64,000 nt of DNA from Halobacterium wangiae. GTDB lineage: Archaea; Halobacteriota; Halobacteria; Halobacteriales; Halobacteriaceae. The notes beneath the pieces are model-generated. The model searched no databases, was not told where the DNA came from, and was given only the letters and a program-made list of their open reading frames with translations. The DNA lies in contig NZ_CP089588.1 in NCBI RefSeq assembly GCF_021249345.1, forward strand, positions 248,001 through 312,000. Direction: 5' to 3'. A program made the translations under genes and the position numbers. Positions 1-7,929 of the stretch are shown piece after piece (within the stretch, counting starts at the first letter, position 1; each line of letters begins with the position of its first letter).

Positions 1-1352
1 ACCAGACGGCCATGTACATGGGAGACGTAGGTGCGGGCGAGTACGAGCTTGTACTCCGCCAGGGTGACGAGACAGTTGATTCACAGACAATGACCTTTGA
101 GGGCGCCGAGCCACAGGTCGAGATTGTCTCACCAAATTGGTCCGGGAACACGATTGAGTCAGTCGACGTGACTATTACGAATACGGGCGACCTTCCAGTC
201 TACGTGGATAATGTGGCGTACTCGGCCCGTGGGGACTCGGTAGAGAACAGTGTCTACAGCTGGATTGACGCCAACGACTCGCGGACGTTCAATGTGGCGG
301 GGTCTTTTGGTTCGTCCGTGACCATTGAGGAGCGCGGTGACGTGATTGGGTCTGTCGAAGTGGCGACGGACGCTGGCGTTCTCACCGATTCGTTCCAGCG
401 AACGTTCGACGGTCCGAATCTCACGGTCACGAATATTGATACGGAGTGGGAGAACAACGAGCTACACACTGCGGAGGTGACTGTCCGGAACGATGGCGAT
501 CTCCCGACGACCGGTAACGTGACGATTGTAAGTGGTGGCGAGTCTCTGGCGTCCTCGTACAGCAATGAGGTTGCAGTCGGTTCGACAACGACCTTCGAAC
601 TGGTCGGGTACTCGTACATCTATCGAGCAGAGTCCGGTGGGACGGCCAATCTGGACGTGATCGTCAATTCGCCGACCGGATATGTGACCGACCAGATTAC
701 GCGGGAAATTGCGGGTTCGAACGTCTCTATTGAATCGATGAATACAGAGTGGCAGAACGGGGAACTGGTATCTGTCACGTTTATAGCGGCGAACGATGGC
801 GAAGTGGCGAGCGATGGGGCCGCTGAAGTCACAGTGAACGGTGAAGTCGTCTCGAAGGATTCAATCTCGATTGAACCATCCACGACGTCCGAGTTCACCG
901 TATCGGATGGTGCGTATACTGTTGAACCGCTCTACACGGCAGACAGTGGGGGATCACAAGAAGTGACTCTCTCCATCAGTGGCGACGGCTGGTCTGACTC
1001 GGAGACGTCGACGACCTCACTTGGCGGCGTCGACGGAGAACTCTCGTCGATATCGACAATGTTCTTCGGGAACTACGACGAGGACACGTCAGACCTCAGT
1101 TCCGTGGACTTCAACGTCCGGAACACGGGAGACTTAACGATCAGCTACGACGCCGTGGAAGTCTCGATTGATGGAGTGAGCACCACGGATAATCTCTACT
1201 CGGCCACGGAGTTGACGCCAGGACAGTCGACGAGTGAGTACGTCTCGACGGACCTCACCGTGGACGATGGAAGTCACGAACTCACGATTCGGTTACTGGA
1301 CGACGGCGAAGAGGTCCTTTCGGAGACAGTCACCGTCTCGACGAACGAGTGA
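1..1352 (+). CDS. Secreted protein with tandem Ig-like (CARDB-like) repeats, 5' partial
   Basis: The reading frame is open from base 1, so the start lies upstream; the ATG at 12 is probably internal. About 450 residues are visible. At least four copies of one beta-rich unit recur, each with a short beta strand, a W-containing turn (TEW.N.EL or similar) and the signature V.NDGDLP or ITNTGDLP, at about residues 33, 136, 236 and 350 from the ATG at 12. This is the pattern of CARDB-type extracellular Ig-like domains that decorate archaeal cell surfaces. No transmembrane segment is visible, and the protein ends right after the last repeat. Codon use is visibly more AT-rich (many ATT, AAT, GGA codons) than the genes after 1427, so it may predate, or have a different origin from, the element downstream. 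Exact function unknown. Confidence 0.75.
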   Translation, partial: QTAMYMGDVGAGEYELVLRQGDETVDSQTMTFEGAEPQVEIVSPNWSGNTIESVDVTITNTGDLPVYVDNVAYSARGDSVENSVYSWIDANDSRTFNVAGSFGSSVTIEERGDVIGSVEVATDAGVLTDSFQRTFDGPNLTVTNIDTEWENNELHTAEVTVRNDGDLPTTGNVTIVSGGESLASSYSNEVAVGSTTTFELVGYSYIYRAESGGTANLDVIVNSPTGYVTDQITREIAGSNVSIESMNTEWQNGELVSVTFIAANDGEVASDGAAEVTVNGEVVSKDSISIEPSTTSEFTVSDGAYTVEPLYTADSGGSQEVTLSISGDGWSDSETSTTSLGGVDGELSSISTMFFGNYDEDTSDLSSVDFNVRNTGDLTISYDAVEVSIDGVSTTDNLYSATELTPGQSTSEYVSTDLTVDDGSHELTIRLLDDGEEVLSETVTVSTNE

Positions 1353-1385
1353 GATAGAGCAAGAGCACTCTGCGGAATCCTTCGG

Positions 1386-1392
1386 TTTTATA
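1386..1392 (+). promoter_or_regulatory. TATA box for the rightward element operon
   Basis: A TTTTATA heptamer lies 35 nt upstream of the ATG at 1427 in the only real gap (74 bp) before ten tightly packed co-directional genes. Archaeal transcription starts about 25 nt after the TATA centre, predicting a leader of roughly 10 nt. Confidence 0.5.
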
Positions 1393-1426
1393 GCCGGCTC
1401 CTGTCGGCTCGCGTGGGAGAACTCCC

Positions 1427-3007
1427 ATGCGTAGCGAATCCAACTCTGGCGGCGACGAATTGACTGAAACCACTATGCCGCGGCGGCAGTTCCTGGCGGG
1501 CGCGGGCGCAGCTGGCGCGGCAATCGCGGTGGGCGCGGGCGGTGCGGCGGCTCATTCGGACGGGGAGTGGACCACCGGAAAGGACGGCCTCAACTTCGGC
1601 AGTGGGTACGTCCCGGGACCATACTTCAAGGAGGACCCGGTGACGAAGGCAAAGCACAAACTCGCGTGGGGGACGGACGACGCGGCGCTCGTCGCCTACG
1701 AGGACGACGCCGGGGAGAAAGCAATGCTCCCGGCCGTCGTCGACCGGGAGGACACGGACAACGTCGTGACGCTCCGCGCGGACAAACTCGAAGCGCCCGA
1801 TCTCTACGAGTTCCCGCGCGGCGAGATGTACGACAAGAGCGGGGACGGCGACGCGGAGACGGCCATTTACGCGCTCGACCCGACGCACTGGACGACGACG
1901 GACGCAACGGACGGGAGTATTTCCGTCCAGGAGGGCGACGCGCCGGTAAGCCATTCGCTCCAGGTGACGGCGACCGGCGTCACCGCCGGGGAGACGGTGT
2001 CCGCGGAGTTCACGGACGTCTCCGTGACGTCGGACCCGGAGAAACGGTATCTCCAGGGCGTCGTCAACGTCGACAGTCTGACGGCAGGCGTCGTCGTCAC
2101 GCTCGCGTTCGTCGACGAGGACGGCGACCGCAAGGAGCTGGTCCTGGACCCGTCCGGGGACGCGTCGACGGCCGGCGTCGTGGCGTCCTCAACGGGCCAG
2201 GGCATCGTGTTCCAACAGCGCGCGGGCGACCTGTCGACCGTAGCGAACGGCGACGGCTCCTGGAGCGGGACGGAGAAGGTCGTCGTCGAGGTGTCCGAGG
2301 CGGACGCGGACGTGACGTTTACCGCGCTCAACGCCGAGAAGATGGCGACGTGGGGCTTCGGGTCGTACCTGGCGAACGAGGACACGGACGACGAGGAGCG
2401 GACGGAGCGGACGCGGCCGTCCGGGGAGTTCACGGTAACGGGCCTGGACACACTGGGGACGGCGCTCACGCACGACGACGCGGTCCTCTACGACGTCGCG
2501 CTCCCGGTGAAGTACCCGCTCGCGGAGACGACCCAGGACGTCCGGTATCACTTCGAGGAAGCCACGGATCGGCCGGGCTACGACTACATTCTCCACGTCC
2601 AGGCGAAACAGGTCATTCCGAACGCCTACGACCTGACGCACAGCGGGCCCGTCTACGAGGAAGAGGCGACGATGCCGGCGGGTCGCTACGTCGACGTCAA
2701 CACGGCGTCGGGCGTGGAGGGCGTGGACTTCGCAGACATCGGCGACGACTCCTGGACGTCGCACGCGTCGGCGTTCGACTCGGAGGGCGTGGTCGTTCAG
2801 TTCTCCGACGCCGTGGCGCCCGGCGAATACTGGGCGACCGAACACCGCGTCCTGTTGACGTCCTCGAACCGGGACGCGGCGACGTCCGACGGAGGCGGCG
2901 GGCCGGTGACGACGAACAGCGGCGGCGGTGGGAACGGCCTACTCGGGTGGTTCCTGGCCGCTATCGGCGGACTCGGGGCGTACCTGGGTATCAGTAAGTG
3001 GAGGTGA
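1427..3007 (+). CDS. Tat-exported surface protein with C-terminal membrane anchor (spike candidate)
   Basis: 526 residues. A twin-arginine motif (PRRQFLAG) precedes a Gly/Ala-rich hydrophobic stretch, so export of a folded protein by Tat is expected; an in-frame ATG at 1475 directly before this motif is an alternative start. The long acidic ectodomain has no motif I recognise. The C-terminus has a Gly-rich linker (about residues 485-502), one transmembrane helix (about 503-522) and a short basic tail, the classic layout of an anchored haloarchaeal envelope or spike protein. It is first in a dense operon of membrane proteins. By position and topology it resembles pleolipovirus spike proteins, but I cannot show homology; an S-layer-type host protein is the alternative. 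Confidence 0.75.
   Translation: MRSESNSGGDELTETTMPRRQFLAGAGAAGAAIAVGAGGAAAHSDGEWTTGKDGLNFGSGYVPGPYFKEDPVTKAKHKLAWGTDDAALVAYEDDAGEKAMLPAVVDREDTDNVVTLRADKLEAPDLYEFPRGEMYDKSGDGDAETAIYALDPTHWTTTDATDGSISVQEGDAPVSHSLQVTATGVTAGETVSAEFTDVSVTSDPEKRYLQGVVNVDSLTAGVVVTLAFVDEDGDRKELVLDPSGDASTAGVVASSTGQGIVFQQRAGDLSTVANGDGSWSGTEKVVVEVSEADADVTFTALNAEKMATWGFGSYLANEDTDDEERTERTRPSGEFTVTGLDTLGTALTHDDAVLYDVALPVKYPLAETTQDVRYHFEEATDRPGYDYILHVQAKQVIPNAYDLTHSGPVYEEEATMPAGRYVDVNTASGVEGVDFADIGDDSWTSHASAFDSEGVVVQFSDAVAPGEYWATEHRVLLTSSNRDAATSDGGGGPVTTNSGGGGNGLLGWFLAAIGGLGAYLGISKWR
3001..3007 (+). promoter_or_regulatory. Shine-Dalgarno site deciding the start of the second element gene
   Basis: GAGGTGA lies 5 nt before the ATG at 3013 and overlaps the stop codon of the preceding gene. 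It favours 3013 over the upstream in-frame GTG at 2998. A similar AGGAGGT at 3651-3657 precedes the ATG at 3667. Confidence 0.55.
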
Positions 3008-3012
3008 GACGG

Positions 3013-3660
3013 ATGGCCGACTCAAAGGCGGAGACGGTCGAAATGGGCGCGCTCTTCCCCGTGGCGGTCGTGCTCGCGGCGACGTTGGCGACTCCGCTCC
3101 TGGGGTCGTCGGCCGTCGGCGGGGCGCTCGTCGGCCTCGTCGTCGTCGGCGGCGTGCTCACGGCGGACGCGTCCATCACGTGTGGTCGTCGGGTCGTCGA
3201 CGCCGTCCGGGAGCGGCGCCGGATGGACAATCGGGCGACGCACAAAGCGAACTTGGCGGCGGGCGCGGGCGCTGTCACGGTGGCGACGGGCGCGGCGACA
3301 ATCGTGGGGAATCACGGCCTCGTCTACCTCGTCAAAAACTTCGGGTTCGGCGGGGTCCTGGCCCAACTGTTCATTTCCATCATAGGGGCGATACAGGGCC
3401 TGGCGGACTCGTTCATGTCGCCAATTCAGGAATTCGTCGGGGGCCTGGCGCGGACAATCGCGGCGATGTTCCCGGCGCGCGTGATAAGCGGCGGCGCCGA
3501 CAAGACGCTCCGGTCGCTCACGACGGGCGACTGGGCGTTTTTCGGGCCGGCGACGTTCCCCGTGTCGGTTATCGCCGTGCTCGCGGGCCTCTCAATCTTC
3601 CTGTGGTGGCTCCGTCGGGAGGACCTGTCCGCCGTGGAAATGCTGTTCACCAGGAGGTAG
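3013..3660 (+). CDS. Multi-pass membrane protein of the element
   Basis: 215 residues from the ATG at 3013. I see two adjacent hydrophobic helices near residues 12-52, a basic cytoplasmic loop (RRVVDAVRERRR), a Gly/Ala-rich helix near 82-100, an amphipathic region around 112-150 and a final helix near 180-200 followed by a charged tail. No catalytic motif. It begins 6 bp after the surface-protein gene and ends 7 bp before the next membrane-protein gene. A structural role in a membrane envelope is a guess from context only. Confidence 0.7.
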   Translation: MADSKAETVEMGALFPVAVVLAATLATPLLGSSAVGGALVGLVVVGGVLTADASITCGRRVVDAVRERRRMDNRATHKANLAAGAGAVTVATGAATIVGNHGLVYLVKNFGFGGVLAQLFISIIGAIQGLADSFMSPIQEFVGGLARTIAAMFPARVISGGADKTLRSLTTGDWAFFGPATFPVSVIAVLAGLSIFLWWLRREDLSAVEMLFTRR

Positions 3661-3666
3661 CCGAGA

Positions 3667-4113
3667 ATGGCCAGGATCGGCGGCGTCAAAGTGTCCGATG
3701 GCGGGAAAATCTACTGGACGGCACTCATGTCCGTCCTCATAGGGGCGCCTGTGGGCGCGTGGTTTCTCGGATGGATTCGGGCCATTCGAGCGTATGCCAG
3801 CGGCCTGGGCGCGGCGCTGGGTGGCGTCCGGGAGACGGTCGTCGGCTTCATCGCGGCGCTGTTCGCGGGGCCGACGGGCGCGTTCAAGACGGCTCAGGAC
3901 GCATTCCTGGCGAGTATCGGCGCGTTCTCGGAGACGACGGTAACGGTGCCGTCGGGCTACGTGCGCGCGGTGCCGGGCGTCGGCGCGTCGACGGTGCCGG
4001 ACGTCGTCCAGGTGAATCTCGGCCCGTTCACGTTCCTGTTCGCGGCCGCAATCGGCGTCCTCTCCCTGTGGGCGTTCTTCGAGGGCGTCCAACGAGCGCG
4101 GGGTGCATTCTGA
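3667..4113 (+). CDS. Small membrane protein of the element
   Basis: 148 residues. There are about three hydrophobic segments: residues 16-38, 45-70 (Gly/Ala-rich) and 122-142. A Val/Pro-rich stretch (about 90-120) between the second and third could be external. The next gene starts immediately after the stop codon (TGA then ATG), so the two are translationally coupled. No family recognised. Confidence 0.7.
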   Translation: MARIGGVKVSDGGKIYWTALMSVLIGAPVGAWFLGWIRAIRAYASGLGAALGGVRETVVGFIAALFAGPTGAFKTAQDAFLASIGAFSETTVTVPSGYVRAVPGVGASTVPDVVQVNLGPFTFLFAAAIGVLSLWAFFEGVQRARGAF

Positions 4114-4542
4114 ATGGGTGAATGGCTCCCGGACGGCCCCGTGATTCCGGAGGGGCCGGTCGTTGATGGCCCGGTCGTCGACGGCCCCGTCTACCGTGGC
4201 CCGGACTTTCGGGAGGCGGTCCTGGACGTCGTCGTGAATTGGCTCGTCGGCGGCCTGTGGGACGCGACACTCGCGGTCGTCGCGTGGATCCTCCAGCTGT
4301 TCGACGTCGCGCTAATCGACCCGGCACAGTCGGCCGGGCGCGGGATTATGGACGCGTTTGCGCCCGTCGGGGACGCGCTCATAGACCTGGCCTGGGCCGT
4401 ATCCGACCCAATGCGGGAGGTGGCGGCGAGTAGTCCGTTCGGCCTCGTCGTGGTGTCGTTTCTGGCGGGCGTCGTGCTCGTCGGCGTAGCGTACCTGGCG
4501 CGCGGCGCGCTGCTCTCCCTGAAAACGGTGACGTGGAAATGA
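4114..4542 (+). CDS. Membrane protein with N-terminal GPV repeat
   Basis: 142 residues. The N-terminus (about residues 6-30) is a short low-complexity array of the unit D/E-GPV-V/I/Y, repeated four times, followed by an amphipathic to hydrophobic region (31-63) and a transmembrane helix near 110-133. Proline-spaced repeats at the start of a membrane protein suggest an extended linker or binding tail. The gene starts directly after the previous stop and its own stop overlaps the next start (ATGA). No known family recognised. Confidence 0.65.
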   Translation: MGEWLPDGPVIPEGPVVDGPVVDGPVYRGPDFREAVLDVVVNWLVGGLWDATLAVVAWILQLFDVALIDPAQSAGRGIMDAFAPVGDALIDLAWAVSDPMREVAASSPFGLVVVSFLAGVVLVGVAYLARGALLSLKTVTWK

Positions 4543-4781
4543 GCCGGGATATACTGGGCGCGGGCGGCGTCGCGGGGACGATCTTCGCGCTGTTCGAGTT
4601 CGGGTTTCTCCACGCCCCGGAGTTGCTGACGGTCGTCGGCCCGCTCGTCCGGCTCGCGGACGACGTCCCGTGGCTGCCGGCGGCGACGCTGGCGGACGTC
4701 CGCACGGCCATCCTCGTGCTCGTCGTCCTGTTCGGGCTGTATCGACTCGCAAATAGTGCGGCAGAGAGGTTCAAGACATGA
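4539..4781 (+). CDS. Two-helix small membrane protein
   Basis: 80 residues from the ATG at 4539, which overlaps the previous stop; an in-frame GTG at 4533 would add two residues. Hydrophobic segments lie near residues 8-28 and 55-73, with a Pro/Trp-containing loop between them and a basic C-terminus. The stop overlaps the next start by 4 bp. Holin-like size and topology, but nothing diagnostic. Confidence 0.6.
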   Translation: MSRDILGAGGVAGTIFALFEFGFLHAPELLTVVGPLVRLADDVPWLPAATLADVRTAILVLVVLFGLYRLANSAAERFKT

Positions 4782-5176
4782 AATTCGGTAAGTTAGCGGC
4801 CGTCGACGTGGCGGGCGTTCCCGTGTGGGTCCTCGTCGTGGGGATCCTGGCGGTGGCGCTCGTCGTGTGGTGGTATCAGGAACGGAGCGCGCGCGGCGTT
4901 CAGCGCCGCGCTGAACGCTCTGGGGAGAAAGCAGTGGCTGGCGTCTCCGTCGCGGTCGGGGGCGTCGTGTACACGTTCCTGGGCACCGCGCGCGGCGCCT
5001 CGGACCTGCTCTCGATGGGCGGGGATGTCCTCCTGGAGGTGATCGGGGGCGTCGCGTATCTCGCGACAACCGGCCTGGGCTACAAAATCATCGTCGGGGA
5101 CGTGTCGCTAACAGCGACCCAGTTCCTGATTGCGGCGGCCGTCTTCGGCCTCCTGGGGGTGGCGCTCGATGATTAA
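4778..5176 (+). CDS. Small membrane protein of the element
   Basis: 132 residues. A hydrophobic helix (about 12-34) ends in WWYQ and is followed by a basic segment rich in Arg, then a Gly-rich hydrophobic region (55-105) and a C-terminal helix (112-130). The stop codon overlaps the next gene by 8 bp. It is the fifth consecutive membrane protein after the surface protein. Function unknown. Confidence 0.65.
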   Translation: MKFGKLAAVDVAGVPVWVLVVGILAVALVVWWYQERSARGVQRRAERSGEKAVAGVSVAVGGVVYTFLGTARGASDLLSMGGDVLLEVIGGVAYLATTGLGYKIIVGDVSLTATQFLIAAAVFGLLGVALDD

Positions 5177-6968
5177 CGAGAGAGGACGCTGGGGCGTCCT
5201 CGTGGCGGCGTTCGTGGCCGTGTTCCTTATCGCTCCCGTGGTAGGGGGCGTGGCCGGCGCGACGTTCCAGGAGGACGGTGGCGACGGCAACGAGACGAAC
5301 GCGTCGACGGATTACACTCTCGAGGAGCTGCGCCAGCTCGGGCCACACAAGCCGGGGACGCCCCCGTCGATGCGGCCGTCCGGGGAGGCGGGCGGCTACT
5401 GGGTGACACACGTCCCGACCGGCCTCATGGTGTCCGATACGGAGAGTAATCGGGTGTCGGCGGCGCCGGGCGAGACGACGATCCGGCGGGGGTATCTCTA
5501 CCTCAATTCGTTCCAGGGGTGGGACGCGCCCCGCCAGGAGGTGACGGTCCATCTCGTCGCCTGGAAACCTGGCGAACGCGAGCGGTCGGGGCCGAACGGG
5601 ACGTATACGGAGCGCGTCCCGGTCGACGTCGTTCACCAGACGGAGCGCGTGACGTTCCCGGCGGGGACTTATGGGGAGGCGAAGGTGCCGATTCCGGAGT
5701 CCTACGACGAGGCGAAGTATCTCACGATGTGGATTGAGGGCAAACGCTCGGAGACGCAATGGGTCTACACGGTCAAGACGTCGAAGGCGGCCCAGGAAAT
5801 CCCGCTGTCGACGGCGGGCGGCCTCGTCGTGTGGGGCGGGTGGAACATCGGCGTGACGTTCCTCCTGACGGCGGCCCTGACTATCGTTGGGGACCGCTAC
5901 CTCCTGGACAAGATCGGCCGTGGGCCAGGCGTCTCCGCCTTAGAGTGGGCGTTTTTCGGCCTCGTCGCTGTATTCCTCGGGGGATTCGTCTACTACGACG
6001 GCGTGATAGACACGCTCGTCTCTCGGCCGTACCTCCTGGGCGTGCTGGGCGGCCTGGCGGTGGGCCTCCTGGCAATCACGGTGTTTAGCGACGACGGAGA
6101 GGAAGCCCTATTCCTCCAGTTCCGGCCCCAGGACGCGCGGGCTGGGGCGGACGGCGCCGGCCGGCTCCGCGTGGCGAATCAAGTCCATACGGTCGTGGGG
6201 CGGGCGAAGGACGGCCGGAAGGCGGTCCCCCGGACGGGGTGGCTGCCGGCGCTCGCGCGGGCGTGGCCCTGGAGCGACGCGACACCGCTCCTGGAGTTCG
6301 ACGTCCACAAACAGCGACGCATTGAATCCCCTACCCGGGACGTCGAGATGCCCGACGACGCGGGCATTTGGGAGCGGATTCGCACGCGGTTCGTGGGGTC
6401 CGCCAACGACGGTGACGAGTACGACGTCGTGTATATCGTCGACCCGCTCGCGGACGACGTCGTCCAGTACCAGGAGGAGACATTCGAGCTGTATTCGCCT
6501 GATCTCTTGGAGTGGCCTGACGAGGACGCGGAGCCGGAGCGATTCGTCCGGGGCGTCCCACTCCCACGCGTGGCGTGGGGGACGATAGGCGCTGGCCTGT
6601 TCGCGCTGGGCGTCGTCTACGCGGCGACGGCGGCGTTCGTCGGGTCGTCGACGTGGGCGACGCTCGCGGTGTGCGTGCTGGGGGTGGCGTTCTTCATCCG
6701 GCCGGTTGAAGGGTCGGCGGTCGTCGAGCTGGCGCCGGCCCAGTTCGACGTCGTGGTAAACTCGGCGATGAATCTCCTGGAGGGGTATTCGGAGCGCCAG
6801 GACGCCGAACACTTCCAGGAGAAGTGGCACCGGTCGGAGGCGAAGCGGCGCGCGAAGGCCCGGGCGGAGTCCGAACAGAAGGACGAGACGATATTCCGGG
6901 AGATCGCAGAGGAAATGGCGCCCGAACGCGCCGGAGACGACGTCGCGGAGGTGTCATCGGATGACTGA
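5169..6968 (+). CDS. Large membrane protein: exported domain, helices, cytoplasmic domain, coiled tail
   Basis: 599 residues from the ATG at 5169. In order: a signal-like helix (9-30) ending in an AGA-type cleavage site, an exported domain (31-210) with N-glycosylation-type NET and NGT sites, three transmembrane helices (about 217-240, 258-276, 288-306), a soluble domain (310-465), two more helices (468-490, 494-512), and a charged helical C-terminus (about 537-590) rich in Glu, Lys and Arg that looks like a coiled coil. It overlaps both neighbours by 8 bp. I recognise no family. It spans both faces of the membrane, so it could connect surface proteins to the ATPase encoded two genes downstream; that is inference. 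Confidence 0.7.
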   Translation: MINERGRWGVLVAAFVAVFLIAPVVGGVAGATFQEDGGDGNETNASTDYTLEELRQLGPHKPGTPPSMRPSGEAGGYWVTHVPTGLMVSDTESNRVSAAPGETTIRRGYLYLNSFQGWDAPRQEVTVHLVAWKPGERERSGPNGTYTERVPVDVVHQTERVTFPAGTYGEAKVPIPESYDEAKYLTMWIEGKRSETQWVYTVKTSKAAQEIPLSTAGGLVVWGGWNIGVTFLLTAALTIVGDRYLLDKIGRGPGVSALEWAFFGLVAVFLGGFVYYDGVIDTLVSRPYLLGVLGGLAVGLLAITVFSDDGEEALFLQFRPQDARAGADGAGRLRVANQVHTVVGRAKDGRKAVPRTGWLPALARAWPWSDATPLLEFDVHKQRRIESPTRDVEMPDDAGIWERIRTRFVGSANDGDEYDVVYIVDPLADDVVQYQEETFELYSPDLLEWPDEDAEPERFVRGVPLPRVAWGTIGAGLFALGVVYAATAAFVGSSTWATLAVCVLGVAFFIRPVEGSAVVELAPAQFDVVVNSAMNLLEGYSERQDAEHFQEKWHRSEAKRRAKARAESEQKDETIFREIAEEMAPERAGDDVAEVSSDD

Positions 6969-7929
6969 CGACGGCGACGCGGGCCACGCGGCGGACGTCC
7001 TAGACGGCGCGGGCCTGGACGCCGTCGACGGTGACGTCCTGGACGCGCTCGTCGATGGCGACGCGGACGGCGACGGGAGTCCCTCGGCGGAGCCGTCGCT
7101 GTTCGACGGGCCGGCGGAGTTCGACGACGCGGGCGTCCAGGCGTTCCTCCGGAGCGCGCCCGATAGCGAGACGTTGCGGCCGGCGCTCCAGCGGCTCACG
7201 GCGGACCAGCGGGCGCTTATCGGGTCGTTCGTCGACGGGTTCAAGTCGCGGGCGGCGTTCCTCGAATGGTGTCAGGACGCGGCGATTAGGACGCTCGGGG
7301 AGTTAGACGGGGAGTGGTTCCGGGCGCGGGCGTTCACGCGCCTGGACCTGTCGGTCCTCGTCACGACGGACGCCCGCGAGCGGTACGCTCCGGAGTCCGG
7401 GGACGTTCTCTCGAGGCGCCAAGCGGCCGGCGTCCGCCGGGGCGTCGTGCTCGCGGACATTCTCCCGGCGTGTGCGTCGGCCTACCGGCGGCTCCGCTGG
7501 AGCGCCACGGAGTACGTGAACGACGCGGACGACTCGTTCGTCCCGGACCCGGACGTCCAAGAGCACACGGCGATGCGGCCGGCGCTGACGGAGCTGGACG
7601 AGCGCCAGGGCTGGGCGATCCGCCGGCTCCTGAACGGCCTCCCGTCGGAGGACGCGCTGTTTGCGTGGCTCCAGGCGGTCACAGAAGCCTCCTACGCGGA
7701 GGTGGACGGCGACCTGGGCCGGCGGTTGAATGGCGAGCGGCGGGCGCGGGCGTACCTCCTGGACGACATCGACGACGCGGAGCGTCACCTAGCGCGGTGG
7801 TTCCGGGAGTCGTTCGCGGCCCACTACGTCCTCCCGGGGTTCGCGGAAGCGGCGTCAGAGGTCGGCAAGCGCGCGGGTGAATTGGCAGAAAGAGACGCTG
7901 AGGACTTGAATTTCCCCAAGATGGGCTAA
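6961..7929 (+). CDS. Soluble element protein of unknown function
   Basis: 322 residues, no signal peptide or membrane helix. The first 60 residues are extremely Asp/Gly-rich and probably disordered; the rest is predicted mostly helical with many Arg and Trp residues, including a WCQDAA and a WLQAVTEA segment spaced as if internally duplicated (about residues 102 and 235). It overlaps the membrane-protein gene upstream (8 bp), and its final base is shared with the ATPase start codon. Close coupling to the ATPase suggests a partner or adaptor. Confidence 0.65.
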   Translation: MTDDGDAGHAADVLDGAGLDAVDGDVLDALVDGDADGDGSPSAEPSLFDGPAEFDDAGVQAFLRSAPDSETLRPALQRLTADQRALIGSFVDGFKSRAAFLEWCQDAAIRTLGELDGEWFRARAFTRLDLSVLVTTDARERYAPESGDVLSRRQAAGVRRGVVLADILPACASAYRRLRWSATEYVNDADDSFVPDPDVQEHTAMRPALTELDERQGWAIRRLLNGLPSEDALFAWLQAVTEASYAEVDGDLGRRLNGERRARAYLLDDIDDAERHLARWFRESFAAHYVLPGFAEAASEVGKRAGELAERDAEDLNFPKMG

